A DNA stretch of 64,000 nucleotides from Castellaniella sp049650445 (GTDB taxonomy: Bacteria > Pseudomonadota > Gammaproteobacteria > Burkholderiales > Burkholderiaceae_B): contig NZ_JBASAD010000020.1 in NCBI RefSeq assembly GCF_049650445.1, positions 49,770-113,769 of the forward strand, in the 5' to 3' direction. The position numbers and the translations under genes are program-made. The notes below the pieces were generated by a model. It worked only from the letters and a program-made list of their open reading frames with translations, ran no database searches and had not been told where the DNA came from. Below are positions 53,601 to 60,512 of the stretch, piece after piece (position 1 is the stretch's first letter; the number at the start of each line of letters is the position of its first letter).

Positions 53601-55742
53601 ATGTTCAACAAAGTGAGCAAGTCGTTCCAGTACGGCCCGCACACTGTCGTCCTGGAAACCGGCGAAGTCGCCCGTCAGGCTGGCGGTGCGGTGCTGGTGT
53701 CCGTCGACGACACGGTGGTGCTGGCTACGGTGGTGGCTGCCAAGACCGCCAAGCCCGGTCAGGATTTCTTTCCGCTGACCGTCGATTACGTCGAAAAGAC
53801 CTATGCGGCCGGCAAGATCCCCGGCGGCTTCTTCAAGCGTGAAGGCAAGCCCTCCGAAAAGGAAATCCTGACCTCCCGCCTGATCGACCGCCCGCTGCGC
53901 CCGCTGTTCCCGGACGGTTTCTACAACGACGTCCAGATCATCATCCATACCGTGTCGGTCAACCCGGAAGTCGATCCCGACATCCCCGCCCTGATCGGTG
54001 CTTCGGCCGCTCTGGCGATCTCCGGCATCCCCTTCAACGGCCCGGTGGGCGCTGCCCGTGTGGGTTACATCGACGGCCAGTACGTCCTGAACCCCAGTGC
54101 TTCGCAGGTGCGTGGCGAGTCCCAGCTTGACCTGGTGGTCGCCGGGACCGAAACCGCCGTGCTGATGGTCGAATCCGAAGCCAAGCAACTGTCCGAAGAC
54201 GTGATGCTGGGTGCCGTGGTGTTCGGCCACGAGCAGATGCAGGCCTGCATCAACGCCATCCACGACCTGGTGGCCGAGGCGGGCAAGCCCGAATGGGATT
54301 GGCAAGCCGCTGCGCGCAACGAAGTCCTGGCCACCGCCGTGCGCGCGGCCGCCTTCGAGCCCCTGCAGGCCGTCTACCAACTGCGTGACAAGCAGGAACG
54401 CACCACGCGCCTGCGCCAGGTCTACGCCGAAGTCCGCGCCAAGCTGGCCGAGCACGCTGCCGCCCGGGGCGACGCCGCCCCCGACAACGTCGAAGTCGAG
54501 AACATGCTGTTCGCGCTGGAGTCGGAAATCGTCCGCGGCCAGATCCTGAACGGCGAACCGCGCATCGACGGCCGCGACACGCGCACCGTGCGCCCGATCA
54601 GCATCCGCCTGGGCGTGCTGCCGCGCGCCCACGGTTCCGCCCTGTTCACGCGTGGCGAAACCCAGGCGCTGGTGGTCACGACTCTGGGCACCAAGCAGGA
54701 CGAGCAGATCATCGACTCGATCATGGGTGAATACCGTGACCGTTTCATGATGCACTACAACATGCCGCCGTTCGCCACCGGTGAAACCGGCCGTTTCGGT
54801 GTGCCCAAGCGCCGCGAGATCGGCCACGGCCGTCTGGCCAAGCGTGCGTTGTCGCCGCTGCTGCCCGCCGCCGAAGACTTCCAGTACACCCTGCGTCTGG
54901 TGTCCGAGATCACCGAATCCAATGGTTCCTCGTCCATGGCCTCGGTCTGCGGCGGCAGTCTGTCCATGATGGACGCCGGCGTGCCGGTCAAGGATCACGT
55001 GGCGGGCGTCGCCATGGGTCTGATCAAGGAAGGCGGCCGGTTCGCCGTCCTGACCGACATCCTGGGTGACGAAGATCACCTGGGCGACATGGACTTCAAG
55101 GTGGCCGGCACCGTCAGCGGCATCACCGCCCTGCAGATGGACATCAAGATCCAGGGCATCACCAAGGAAATCATGCAGGTCGCGCTGGCTCAGGCCCGCG
55201 AAGGCCGTTTGCACATCCTGGGCGAGATGCGCGCAGCCATCGACGGCTCCCGCCAGGAACTGTCCGACTTCGCGCCGCGCATGCTCAGCATCAAGATCAA
55301 TCCGGAAAAGATCCGTGACGTGATCGGCAAGGGCGGCGCCACCATCCGCGCGCTGACCGAGGAAACCGGTTGCCAGATCGACATCAGCGATGATGGCAGC
55401 ATCACCATCGCCAGCGCCGACCTGGACCGCGCCCACGAAGCCGAGCGCCGCATCAAGGAACTGACCGCCGACGTCGAAGTGGGCCAGGAATACCAGGGCA
55501 CCGTCCAGCGTCTGCTGGATTTCGGCGCCATCGTCCAGGTCCTGCCGGGTCGCGACGGCCTGCTGCACATCTCCGAGATCGCCAACTACCGCATCGCCGA
55601 CATCAACGATGTGCTGAAGGTTGGCCAGTCGGTGCGCGTCAAGGTCCTCGAGGTCGACGAACGCGGCCGTCTGCGCCTGTCGGTCAAGGCGATCGGCGGC
55701 ATTGAAGCCCAAGGCGGCCCTGCCGCTCCGGCTGCGCAGTAA
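53601..55742 (+). CDS. pnp: polyribonucleotide nucleotidyltransferase (PNPase)
   Basis: This 713-residue phosphorolytic 3'-5' exoribonuclease is part of the RNA degradosome. Order: RNase PH domain 1 (residues about 10-230, FFKREGKPSEKEILTSRLIDRPLRPLFP), helical domain, RNase PH domain 2 (about 310-540, with GSSSMASVCGGSL and DILGDEDHLGDMDFKVAG), KH domain (IRDVIGKGGATIRALTEETG) and S1 domain (YQGTVQRLLDFGAIVQVLPG). The start at 53601 opens MFNKVSKSFQYGPHTV. Confidence 0.97.
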   Translation: MFNKVSKSFQYGPHTVVLETGEVARQAGGAVLVSVDDTVVLATVVAAKTAKPGQDFFPLTVDYVEKTYAAGKIPGGFFKREGKPSEKEILTSRLIDRPLRPLFPDGFYNDVQIIIHTVSVNPEVDPDIPALIGASAALAISGIPFNGPVGAARVGYIDGQYVLNPSASQVRGESQLDLVVAGTETAVLMVESEAKQLSEDVMLGAVVFGHEQMQACINAIHDLVAEAGKPEWDWQAAARNEVLATAVRAAAFEPLQAVYQLRDKQERTTRLRQVYAEVRAKLAEHAAARGDAAPDNVEVENMLFALESEIVRGQILNGEPRIDGRDTRTVRPISIRLGVLPRAHGSALFTRGETQALVVTTLGTKQDEQIIDSIMGEYRDRFMMHYNMPPFATGETGRFGVPKRREIGHGRLAKRALSPLLPAAEDFQYTLRLVSEITESNGSSSMASVCGGSLSMMDAGVPVKDHVAGVAMGLIKEGGRFAVLTDILGDEDHLGDMDFKVAGTVSGITALQMDIKIQGITKEIMQVALAQAREGRLHILGEMRAAIDGSRQELSDFAPRMLSIKINPEKIRDVIGKGGATIRALTEETGCQIDISDDGSITIASADLDRAHEAERRIKELTADVEVGQEYQGTVQRLLDFGAIVQVLPGRDGLLHISEIANYRIADINDVLKVGQSVRVKVLEVDERGRLRLSVKAIGGIEAQGGPAAPAAQ

Positions 55743-55750
55743 TCGCTGTC

Positions 55751-55792
55751 CGCTCTCCCCTGCACGGCCTGCGGGCCGTGCAGGGGAGAGCG
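55751..55792. terminator. perfect 19-bp hairpin after pnp
   Basis: Positions 55751-55769 pair perfectly with 55774-55792, leaving a TGCG loop. It lies between convergent pnp and speG and has no T-run. Confidence 0.7.
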
Positions 55793-55822
55793 AAATGGGC
55801 GCCCCTCGGGGCGCCCATTTCG
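55791..55822. terminator. second perfect hairpin between pnp and speG
   Basis: CGAAATGGGCGCCCC (55791-55805) pairs with its exact complement at 55808-55822 around TC. Pairing extends to AGCG/CGCT, so it competes with the first hairpin for the shared bases. It may end transcripts in both directions. Confidence 0.6.
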
Positions 55823-55861
55823 CTTGGGGCAACCTGTCTTGCCCGCCGCCCGGACGTCGGA

Positions 55862-56419
55862 TCAGTAGACGGTCGTCTCCGTCAGGCGGATGTGCGACGG
55901 TGGATGCTTGCCCAGATAGTCGTGCTGGAACAGGCGCATCCGCAGGACGCTGCGGTATTCGCCGTTGACGAAGAACTCGTCCTTCAGTTCGCCCTCGGTC
56001 TGGAAGCCCATCCGGGTATAGATCCGAACCGCTCTCTTGTTCTCGATGTCCACGATCAGGTAGAGCTTATAGAGGTTCAGCACCTTGAAGCCATATTCCA
56101 TCGCCAGTTGCGTCGCGCGGGTGGCGAGGCCCCGGCCCTGGTGTTCGGGCGCGATGATGATCTGGAATTCCGCACGCCGGTGGATGTGGTCGATTTCCAC
56201 CAGTTCCACCAGGCCCGCGCGCTGACCATCGCATTCGACGATGAAGCGCCGTTCACTCTGGTCGTGGACGTGCTGGTCGTACAGGGACTGCAGTTCGGAG
56301 AAGGTCACGTACGGTTCTTCGAACCAGTAGCGCATCACACTGGCGTTGTTGTCCAACTGATGTACGAATTGCAGGTCCACCCGCTCCAGCGGGCGTAGTT
56401 TGATGTGTTCGGCGTGCAT
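55862..56419 (-). CDS. speG: spermidine N1-acetyltransferase
   Basis: This 185-residue GNAT enzyme acetylates spermidine to reduce polyamine toxicity. The SpeG motifs are LRPLERVDLQFVHQLDNNASVMRYWFEEPY, the acetyl-CoA loop APEHQGRGLATRA, LYLIVDIENKRAVRIYTRMGF and FFVNGEYRSVLRM. The ATG at 56419 follows AGGAGGAAGG; a second ATG at 56449 is less likely. Its upstream DNA (56420-56530) is AT-rich. Confidence 0.93.
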   Translation of the reverse strand: MHAEHIKLRPLERVDLQFVHQLDNNASVMRYWFEEPYVTFSELQSLYDQHVHDQSERRFIVECDGQRAGLVELVEIDHIHRRAEFQIIIAPEHQGRGLATRATQLAMEYGFKVLNLYKLYLIVDIENKRAVRIYTRMGFQTEGELKDEFFVNGEYRSVLRMRLFQHDYLGKHPPSHIRLTETTVY

Positions 56420-56531
56420 GATCGATATCCTTCCTCCTTGACAATACAAGGGGCTGAAAACATTATCTTTCTTGTTTGTAGATACATAAAGATGGAACCC
56501 ATCTGATTAATAGATGGGAAATCCATGGCTC

Positions 56532-56608
56532 ATGCGCTGGGATTTAGATCAATTGCGCCAATTCGCTGCCATGGCGGACGGTGGCTCGATCAGCGCTTCA
56601 GCGCAGCG
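56532..56608 (+). pseudogene. truncated LysR-family regulator (first ~25 codons only)
   Basis: The plus strand encodes MRWDLDQLRQFAAMADGGSI followed by SASAQR, which is the start of a LysR helix-turn-helix (expected continuation: recognition helix LSQPALSRQ). Instead the frame runs into the antisense of the quinone oxidoreductase 3' end. An ATG start and the first HTH helix are intact but the rest of the gene is missing, so this is the remnant of a deletion. Confidence 0.7.
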
Positions 56609-57578
56609 TCAGCACGATCTTGCCGATCTGTTCGCCCGCGTCCATCATCGCGTGGGCGCGCGATGTCTCGGCCAGCGGGAAGGTGGCGTGGATCGAGGGC
56701 CGTACCGCGCCGGATTCCAGCAGCGGCCAGACGCGCTCGCGCAGCGCCTGGGCGATGCGGGCCTTGAAGGCCACGGGACGCGCCCGCAGCGTCGATCCGG
56801 TCACCGTCAGGCGACGGCGCATCACCTCACCGCAGTTCAGCGTGCCTTTGGCGCCGCCCAGCAGGGCGATCATCACCAGCCGGCCATCGTCGGCCAGCAC
56901 GTCGATGTTGCGCTCCAGGTATTTGCCCGCCACCATGTCCAGGATCACGTCCACGCCGCGTCCCTGGGTCAGGGTCTTGATTTCGGCGACGAAATCCTGC
57001 GTGTGGTAGTCGATGCCGCGTGCGCAGCCCAGGGCCTCGACGGCCTGGACGCGCTCGGGGCTGCCGGCCGTGGCATAGACCGTGTGGCCGAAGGCGCGCG
57101 CCAGTGCGATGGCCGTGGTGCCGATGCCGCTGGCGCCGCCGTGGACCAGCAGGGTCTCGCCGGACGTCAGGGCGCCCCGGTCGAAGACGTTGCTCCAGAC
57201 CGTGAAATAGGTTTCCGGCAGCGCGGCGGCCTCGACCATGGACAGGCCGGCCGGCACGGGCAGGCATTGTGCGGCGGGCGCCACGCAGAATTGCGCGTAG
57301 CCGCCGCCGGTCACCAGGGCGCAGACGGCATCGCCCGGTTTGAATCCTGCAGATGCCGGATCGCCGCCGACGATGCGGCCGGCGATTTCCAGGCCAGGCA
57401 GGTCGGACGCACCGGCCGGGGGCGGATAACTGCCTTGACGCTGGAAGACGTCGGGGCGGTTGACCCCGGCGGCCTCGACTTCGATCAGAACCTCGCCGGG
57501 ACCGGGCACGGGGGTAGGGCGGTCCGTCAGGCGCAGGACTTCGGGGCCGCCCGGCGTGGTGATTTCAATGGCTTGCAT
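56598..57578 (-). CDS. NAD(P)H:quinone oxidoreductase, zinc-independent MDR type
   Basis: This 326-residue medium-chain dehydrogenase/reductase resembles PIG3/QorA enzymes. GEVLIEVEAAGVNRPDVFQRQG is the substrate/cofactor cleft start, LVHGGASGIGTTAIALARAFG the Rossmann motif, and no structural zinc cysteines are present. It probably reduces quinones with NADPH. The start at 57578 (MQAIEITTPGGPE) follows AAGGAGCGCC. Its last codons overlap the LysR remnant on the other strand. Confidence 0.9.
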   Translation of the reverse strand: MQAIEITTPGGPEVLRLTDRPTPVPGPGEVLIEVEAAGVNRPDVFQRQGSYPPPAGASDLPGLEIAGRIVGGDPASAGFKPGDAVCALVTGGGYAQFCVAPAAQCLPVPAGLSMVEAAALPETYFTVWSNVFDRGALTSGETLLVHGGASGIGTTAIALARAFGHTVYATAGSPERVQAVEALGCARGIDYHTQDFVAEIKTLTQGRGVDVILDMVAGKYLERNIDVLADDGRLVMIALLGGAKGTLNCGEVMRRRLTVTGSTLRARPVAFKARIAQALRERVWPLLESGAVRPSIHATFPLAETSRAHAMMDAGEQIGKIVLTLR

Positions 57579-57636
57579 GTGGCGCTCCTTCGAATGTGCA
57601 AGCGGCATTATGCGCTACACTCTCGGTCTCCGATCC

Positions 57637-57724
57637 GGAGGTGTGGCAGAGTGGTCGATTGCACCGGTCTTGAAAACCGGCAACGGGCAACCGTTCGTGA
57701 GTTCGAATCTCACCGCCTCCGCCA
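57637..57724 (+). tRNA. tRNA-Ser (UGA)
   Basis: This 88-nt gene has acceptor GGAGGTG/CGCCTCC, a long variable arm (CAACGGGCAACCGTT), anticodon loop GTCTTGAAAAC with anticodon TGA, T-arm GTGAGTTCGAATCTCAC and encoded GCCA. It follows the quinone oxidoreductase gene divergently. Confidence 0.95.
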
Positions 57725-57868
57725 GAATGATCGGTGCAATAATAAGAAACAGTTCGAATCCCATCAGCGCCAGCGGCGTCCAAAGCACCGTCAGTCCGAT
57801 CTTCCTGCCCAATGCGCTGCCGGCCACCGATGTCGAAACGCTCGCCACCCGGTCCAGGAAGCCATCAT
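57725..57868. other. intergenic stretch with possible gene fragment
   Basis: On the minus strand an open frame reads GFLDRVASVSTSVAGSALG and then a hydrophobic helix (LTVLWTPLALMGFELF). It could be the relic of a membrane-protein gene, but it has no start, no Shine-Dalgarno and runs into tRNA-Ser. I see nothing else here. Confidence 0.3.
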
Positions 57869-58972
57869 ATGAATAACTGCATGCAGGGGAAAAGCGCCCT
57901 GGCGCCCGAAGACCGGGACTGGACGCGTCGGGCCATCCGCATCCTGGAGGCCGATGGCAGGCGTTCCGCCGACACGCACCTGGTGAAGCCGGATTTTCCG
58001 GGGCTGCGCGGCATCGACATCTACTTCAAGGACGAGAGCACGCACCCGACCGGCAGCCTCAAGCACCGCCTGGCGCGTTCCCTGTTTCTGTACGGCATCT
58101 GCAACGGCCGCATCCGCAAGAACACGCTGCTGGTCGAGGCCTCATCGGGATCGACGGCAGTATCCGAAGCCTATTTTGCCCGTCTGCTGGACCTGTCCTT
58201 CGTCGCCGTTATGACGCGTTCGACCAGCCAGCAGAAAGTCGAGGCGATCGAACGCTTCGGCGGGCGCTGCCATTTCGTGGATCATGCCCGGGAGGTCTAT
58301 GACGCGGCCCAGGCCATTGCGGACGAGTCGGGCGGCTATTACCTGGACCAGTTCACGCACGCCGAGCGCGCCACGGACTGGCGCGGCAACAACAATATCG
58401 CCGAAAGCATTTTCCGCCAGATGGAAGGCGAGTTCCATGCCGTCCCCGAATGGGTGGTCATGAGCGCTGGCACCGGCGGCACCTCGGCCACGCTGGGACG
58501 CTTCATCCGCTACCGCAATCTGGATACCCGGCTTTGCGTGGTCGACGTCGAGGGCTCCGCCTTTTACGAAGCTTGGCAAAGCGGCGATAGGGGCATCACG
58601 GCGACGGGTTCCCGCATCGAAGGGATCGGCCGCCCGCGCGTCGAGCCCTCCTTCATCCCGACGGTCATCGACGAGATGATCCGCATCCCCGACGAGGCTT
58701 CGATCGCGGCTGCGCACGTGCTGTCCGGCCGGTTGTTCCGCCGTGTCGGCGGTTCGACGGGCACGAATTTCATGGGCGTGCTGTGCATGGCCTCGCTCAT
58801 GCGGCAGCAGGGGCGGGCCGGGTCCCTGGTCACGCTGATCTGCGACAGCGGCGACCGTTACGCCACGACGTATTACGACGAAGACTGGCTGCGTGCGCAG
58901 AGTCTGGACATCAGCGGATGGCGCGAGCGGATCGAGCATTTTCTGGATACCGGAGAGGGATGCTTGCTGTAG
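57869..58972 (+). CDS. PLP-dependent cysteine desulfhydrase/synthase family protein (Cds1-like)
   Basis: This 367-residue fold-type II PLP enzyme has the PLP Lys in THPTGSLKHRLARSL, a phosphate loop SAGTGGTSATLGRF, and SSGSTAVSEAYFARLL. It is the group that includes the Cds1 cysteine desulfhydrase, which splits cysteine to sulfide, pyruvate and ammonia, but some relatives are synthases. The start at 57869 (MNNCMQGKS) is the best ATG. The ORF ends at TAG 58970-58972, and the next frame is a truncated sensor. Confidence 0.82.
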   Translation: MNNCMQGKSALAPEDRDWTRRAIRILEADGRRSADTHLVKPDFPGLRGIDIYFKDESTHPTGSLKHRLARSLFLYGICNGRIRKNTLLVEASSGSTAVSEAYFARLLDLSFVAVMTRSTSQQKVEAIERFGGRCHFVDHAREVYDAAQAIADESGGYYLDQFTHAERATDWRGNNNIAESIFRQMEGEFHAVPEWVVMSAGTGGTSATLGRFIRYRNLDTRLCVVDVEGSAFYEAWQSGDRGITATGSRIEGIGRPRVEPSFIPTVIDEMIRIPDEASIAAAHVLSGRLFRRVGGSTGTNFMGVLCMASLMRQQGRAGSLVTLICDSGDRYATTYYDEDWLRAQSLDISGWRERIEHFLDTGEGCLL

Positions 58973-58978
58973 GCCGGA

Positions 58979-59671
58979 TTGCGGCGCACCCGGCCCTATT
59001 ACAACAGTCACTACGCCGTCATCGCCCGCAAGGGCGTGCAGTCGCAGATTCACCAGATGGCCGATCTGGCGCGCTACCGCGTCGGCCTCGTGCATGGCGT
59101 CGCGTTCGAGCCTGTGCTCAGGGAAGTCGTGCCGGCGGACCGGCTGCGGACTTACGACCAGTCCTCCAGCGATGGCCTGTTCAAGGCACTGCGCGCGGGC
59201 GAGATCGACGTGGCCGTGTTCAATCAGAACATTTTTGCCGAGAAGCGCTACAGCCACGAATATTTCGATCTGGAAGTCGTCCTGGTCCTGCACGAATATC
59301 CGCGCGCCTACCGGTTCTACATCAGCGACACCGCCGAACATCGGCGCATGGTGCGGGTGTTCGACCGGTATCTCGCGGCGCTGGACGTGTCGGCATCCAT
59401 CGCGCGGCACGAGGAGGGTGAAGTCCAACTCATCGAGCGCTATGTGGCCCAGCGCAGCCAGCGGACCCTGCTGCAGATCGCCTGCGCCGCTGCCGTGCTG
59501 CTGGCCCTGGCGTGCGTGCTGGCCCTGGCGTGCGTGCTGGCCCTGCGTCGCTACCGCCGGCTGTCCCGCCTGCTGGCTGAACGCAACCAGCTCATTCTGC
59601 GGCAACAGGAAGCCCTGCAGGCCGCCAAGCAGGCCGGGCGGGATCGGGTGCATGCGGTGGTGCTGGGCTAG
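58979..59671 (+). pseudogene. truncated sensor protein: partial SBP_bac_3 domain, TM helix, coiled coil
   Basis: The frame starts abruptly with RRTRPYYNSHYAVIARKG, the middle of a bacterial type 3 substrate-binding domain (next MADLARYRVGLVHGVAFEP and DLEVVLVLHEYPRAYRFYIS). A membrane helix (about residues 164-188) and a linker helix (LLAERNQLILRQQEALQAAK) follow, and then a stop occurs where a histidine kinase or GGDEF domain is expected. Both ends are missing. The frame begins 7 nt after the Cds1-like stop with only a TTG to start from. It is probably a dead remnant. Confidence 0.75.
59501..59545 (+). repeat. 18-bp tandem duplication inside the sensor remnant
   Basis: The unit CTGGCCCTGGCGTGCGTG (59501-59518) is repeated exactly at 59519-59536, followed by half a unit. 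It encodes LALACV twice within the membrane helix. Confidence 0.85.
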
Positions 59672-59712
59672 GGGAGCCGTCTTTCGCTGCCGGGACGCCC
59701 TGTCTTATTCTG

Positions 59713-59718
59713 TACAAT
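59713..59718 (+). promoter_or_regulatory. tRNA-Leu promoter -10
   Basis: TACAAT stands 13 nt before the intron-less tRNA-Leu 5' half. The second tRNA copy has no comparable hexamer directly upstream, so it may be transcribed from here through the first copy. Confidence 0.4.
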
Positions 59719-59731
59719 GCCGCATCCATCT

Positions 59732-59772
59732 GCCCGAGTGGTGAAATCGGTAGACACAAGGGACTTAAAATC
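59732..59772 (+). pseudogene. tRNA-Leu (UAA) 5' half, intron-less and truncated
   Basis: Forty-one nucleotides equal the 5' part of the spliced tRNA-Leu, including the intact junction GACTTAAAATC. The DNA then diverges (TGTTCTGTC...). It has the acceptor 5' strand, D-arm and anticodon loop but no matching 3' half. Its first 35 nt are an exact direct repeat of 59933-59967. Confidence 0.85.
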
Positions 59773-59932
59773 TGTTCTGTCAAGTCCTTTCTGCTTGAAC
59801 TACCGGGCCAGAAGGTCAATAGTGACAACGGTTTGCGAGCATCCAAGATGTAGCTTCATAGCTTGGCTTGGCGATCAGGAGCCAACTAGGCGCCAGTAGA
59901 TAGAGGTAGGTGTTTCCAGCGCACCGCGCTAC
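59773..59932. other. 160-nt spacer between the two tRNA-Leu copies
   Basis: No gene or strong hairpin is recognised. CGGGC-CA-like bases near 59805-59811 could pair weakly with the GCCCG of the truncated copy, but no proper tRNA fold forms. It may be element-derived. Confidence 0.4.
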
Positions 59933-60251
59933 GCCCGAGTGGTGAAATCGGTAGACACAAGGGACTTGAACAATTTGAGCCTTCGGGGGGAAACGCCCGA
60001 AGTGAAGCCCGTCAAATTCGGCGAAAGCCCTGGATGCTTCGGCATCCGAGCCAACGCCGAGCCAAGCCCAAGCTATGCGCTTGGGAAGGTGTAGAGAGCA
60101 GACGGCGGGCACCTACGGCTGTAAGGCTATGGTGAAGGCGTGCTCCAGACCACGAACGCCCTGTGTGAGCAGGACGGCGGCGAAAGCCGAAGTGGTAAGA
60201 AAATCCCTCGACCTCACGGTCATGCCGGTTCGATTCCGGCCTCGGGCACCA
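59933..60251 (+). tRNA. tRNA-Leu (UAA) interrupted by a group I intron
   Basis: Exon 1 is 59933-59967 (ends GGGACTT) and exon 2 is 60200-60251 (starts AAAATCCC and ends CCTCGGGCACCA). Spliced, they give an 87-nt tRNA with acceptor GCCCGAG/CTCGGGC, long variable arm (TCGACCTCACGGTCA) and T-arm GCCGGTTCGATTCCGGC. The anticodon is UAA. The intron sits between U34 and A35, the same place as in cyanobacterial tRNA-Leu(UAA). Confidence 0.92.
59968..60199 (+). ncRNA. group I intron (IC3-like, 232 nt, no ORF)
   Basis: P1 forms from exon/intron bases CTTGAA (59965-59970) and TTTGAG (59974-59979) around a CAA loop, with the conserved U-G wobble at the 5' splice site (T59967-G59977). The intron ends with the required G (60199). 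Core stretches GTCAAATTCGGCGAAA, GCCGAGCCAAGC, GAAGGTGTAGAGA, CAGACGGC and ATGGTGAAGGC match those I recall from the Azoarcus tRNA-Ile ribozyme. There is no homing endonuclease. Confidence 0.9.
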
Positions 60252-60257
60252 ATCCAG

Positions 60258-60290
60258 AGCCGCCCCTGCTCACGCAGGGGCGGCTTTTCC
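60258..60290 (+). terminator. intrinsic terminator of tRNA-Leu
   Basis: AGCCGCCCCTG (60258-60268) pairs with CAGGGGCGGCT (60275-60285), followed by TTTT. It overlaps the 3' end of the oppositely oriented DUF2274 gene. Confidence 0.8.
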
Positions 60291-60512
60291 GTTCTTGGGC
60301 TGTGTGCGCTTGAAGCCACGATCCCCGGCCATGAAGGCTTCCAGCATGTGCGGGATCAGCGTCATGGCATCGACCGCCTCGCCATACGCCTGCGCGTGCA
60401 ACGCGGCGTAGCGGTCGAGGTCGGCTTTCAGGCTGGCCGGGCAGGCAAAGGTCAGCTTGACGCTCTCGGTCTTGGGCAGCGGCCCGAGCCGCAGCTTCTT
60501 GGTCGCGCTCAT
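60270..60512 (-). CDS. DUF2274 protein of the conjugative element
   Basis: This 80-residue protein (KKLRLGPLPKTESVKLTFAC, SLKADLDRYAALHAQAYGE, TLIPHMLEAFMAGDRGF) regularly follows trbI in Tn4371-type conjugative elements. It reads as a small ribbon-helix-helix-like protein. Its start overlaps the trbI stop by 4 nt. The C-terminal tail lies in the tRNA terminator hairpin, so its natural end may have been changed at the element junction. Confidence 0.85.
   Translation of the reverse strand: MSATKKLRLGPLPKTESVKLTFACPASLKADLDRYAALHAQAYGEAVDAMTLIPHMLEAFMAGDRGFKRTQPKNGKAAPA

Noticed and set aside
57565..57848. minus-strand frames over tRNA-Ser
   Set aside because: They mainly translate the complement of a tRNA, a common false gene; only the short hydrophobic part beyond the tRNA is noted as a possible relic.
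59816..60112. 98-codon minus-strand frame over the tRNA-Leu and intron
   Set aside because: It crosses the tRNA exon and the ribozyme core, so it is a chance frame and not an intron-encoded nuclease.
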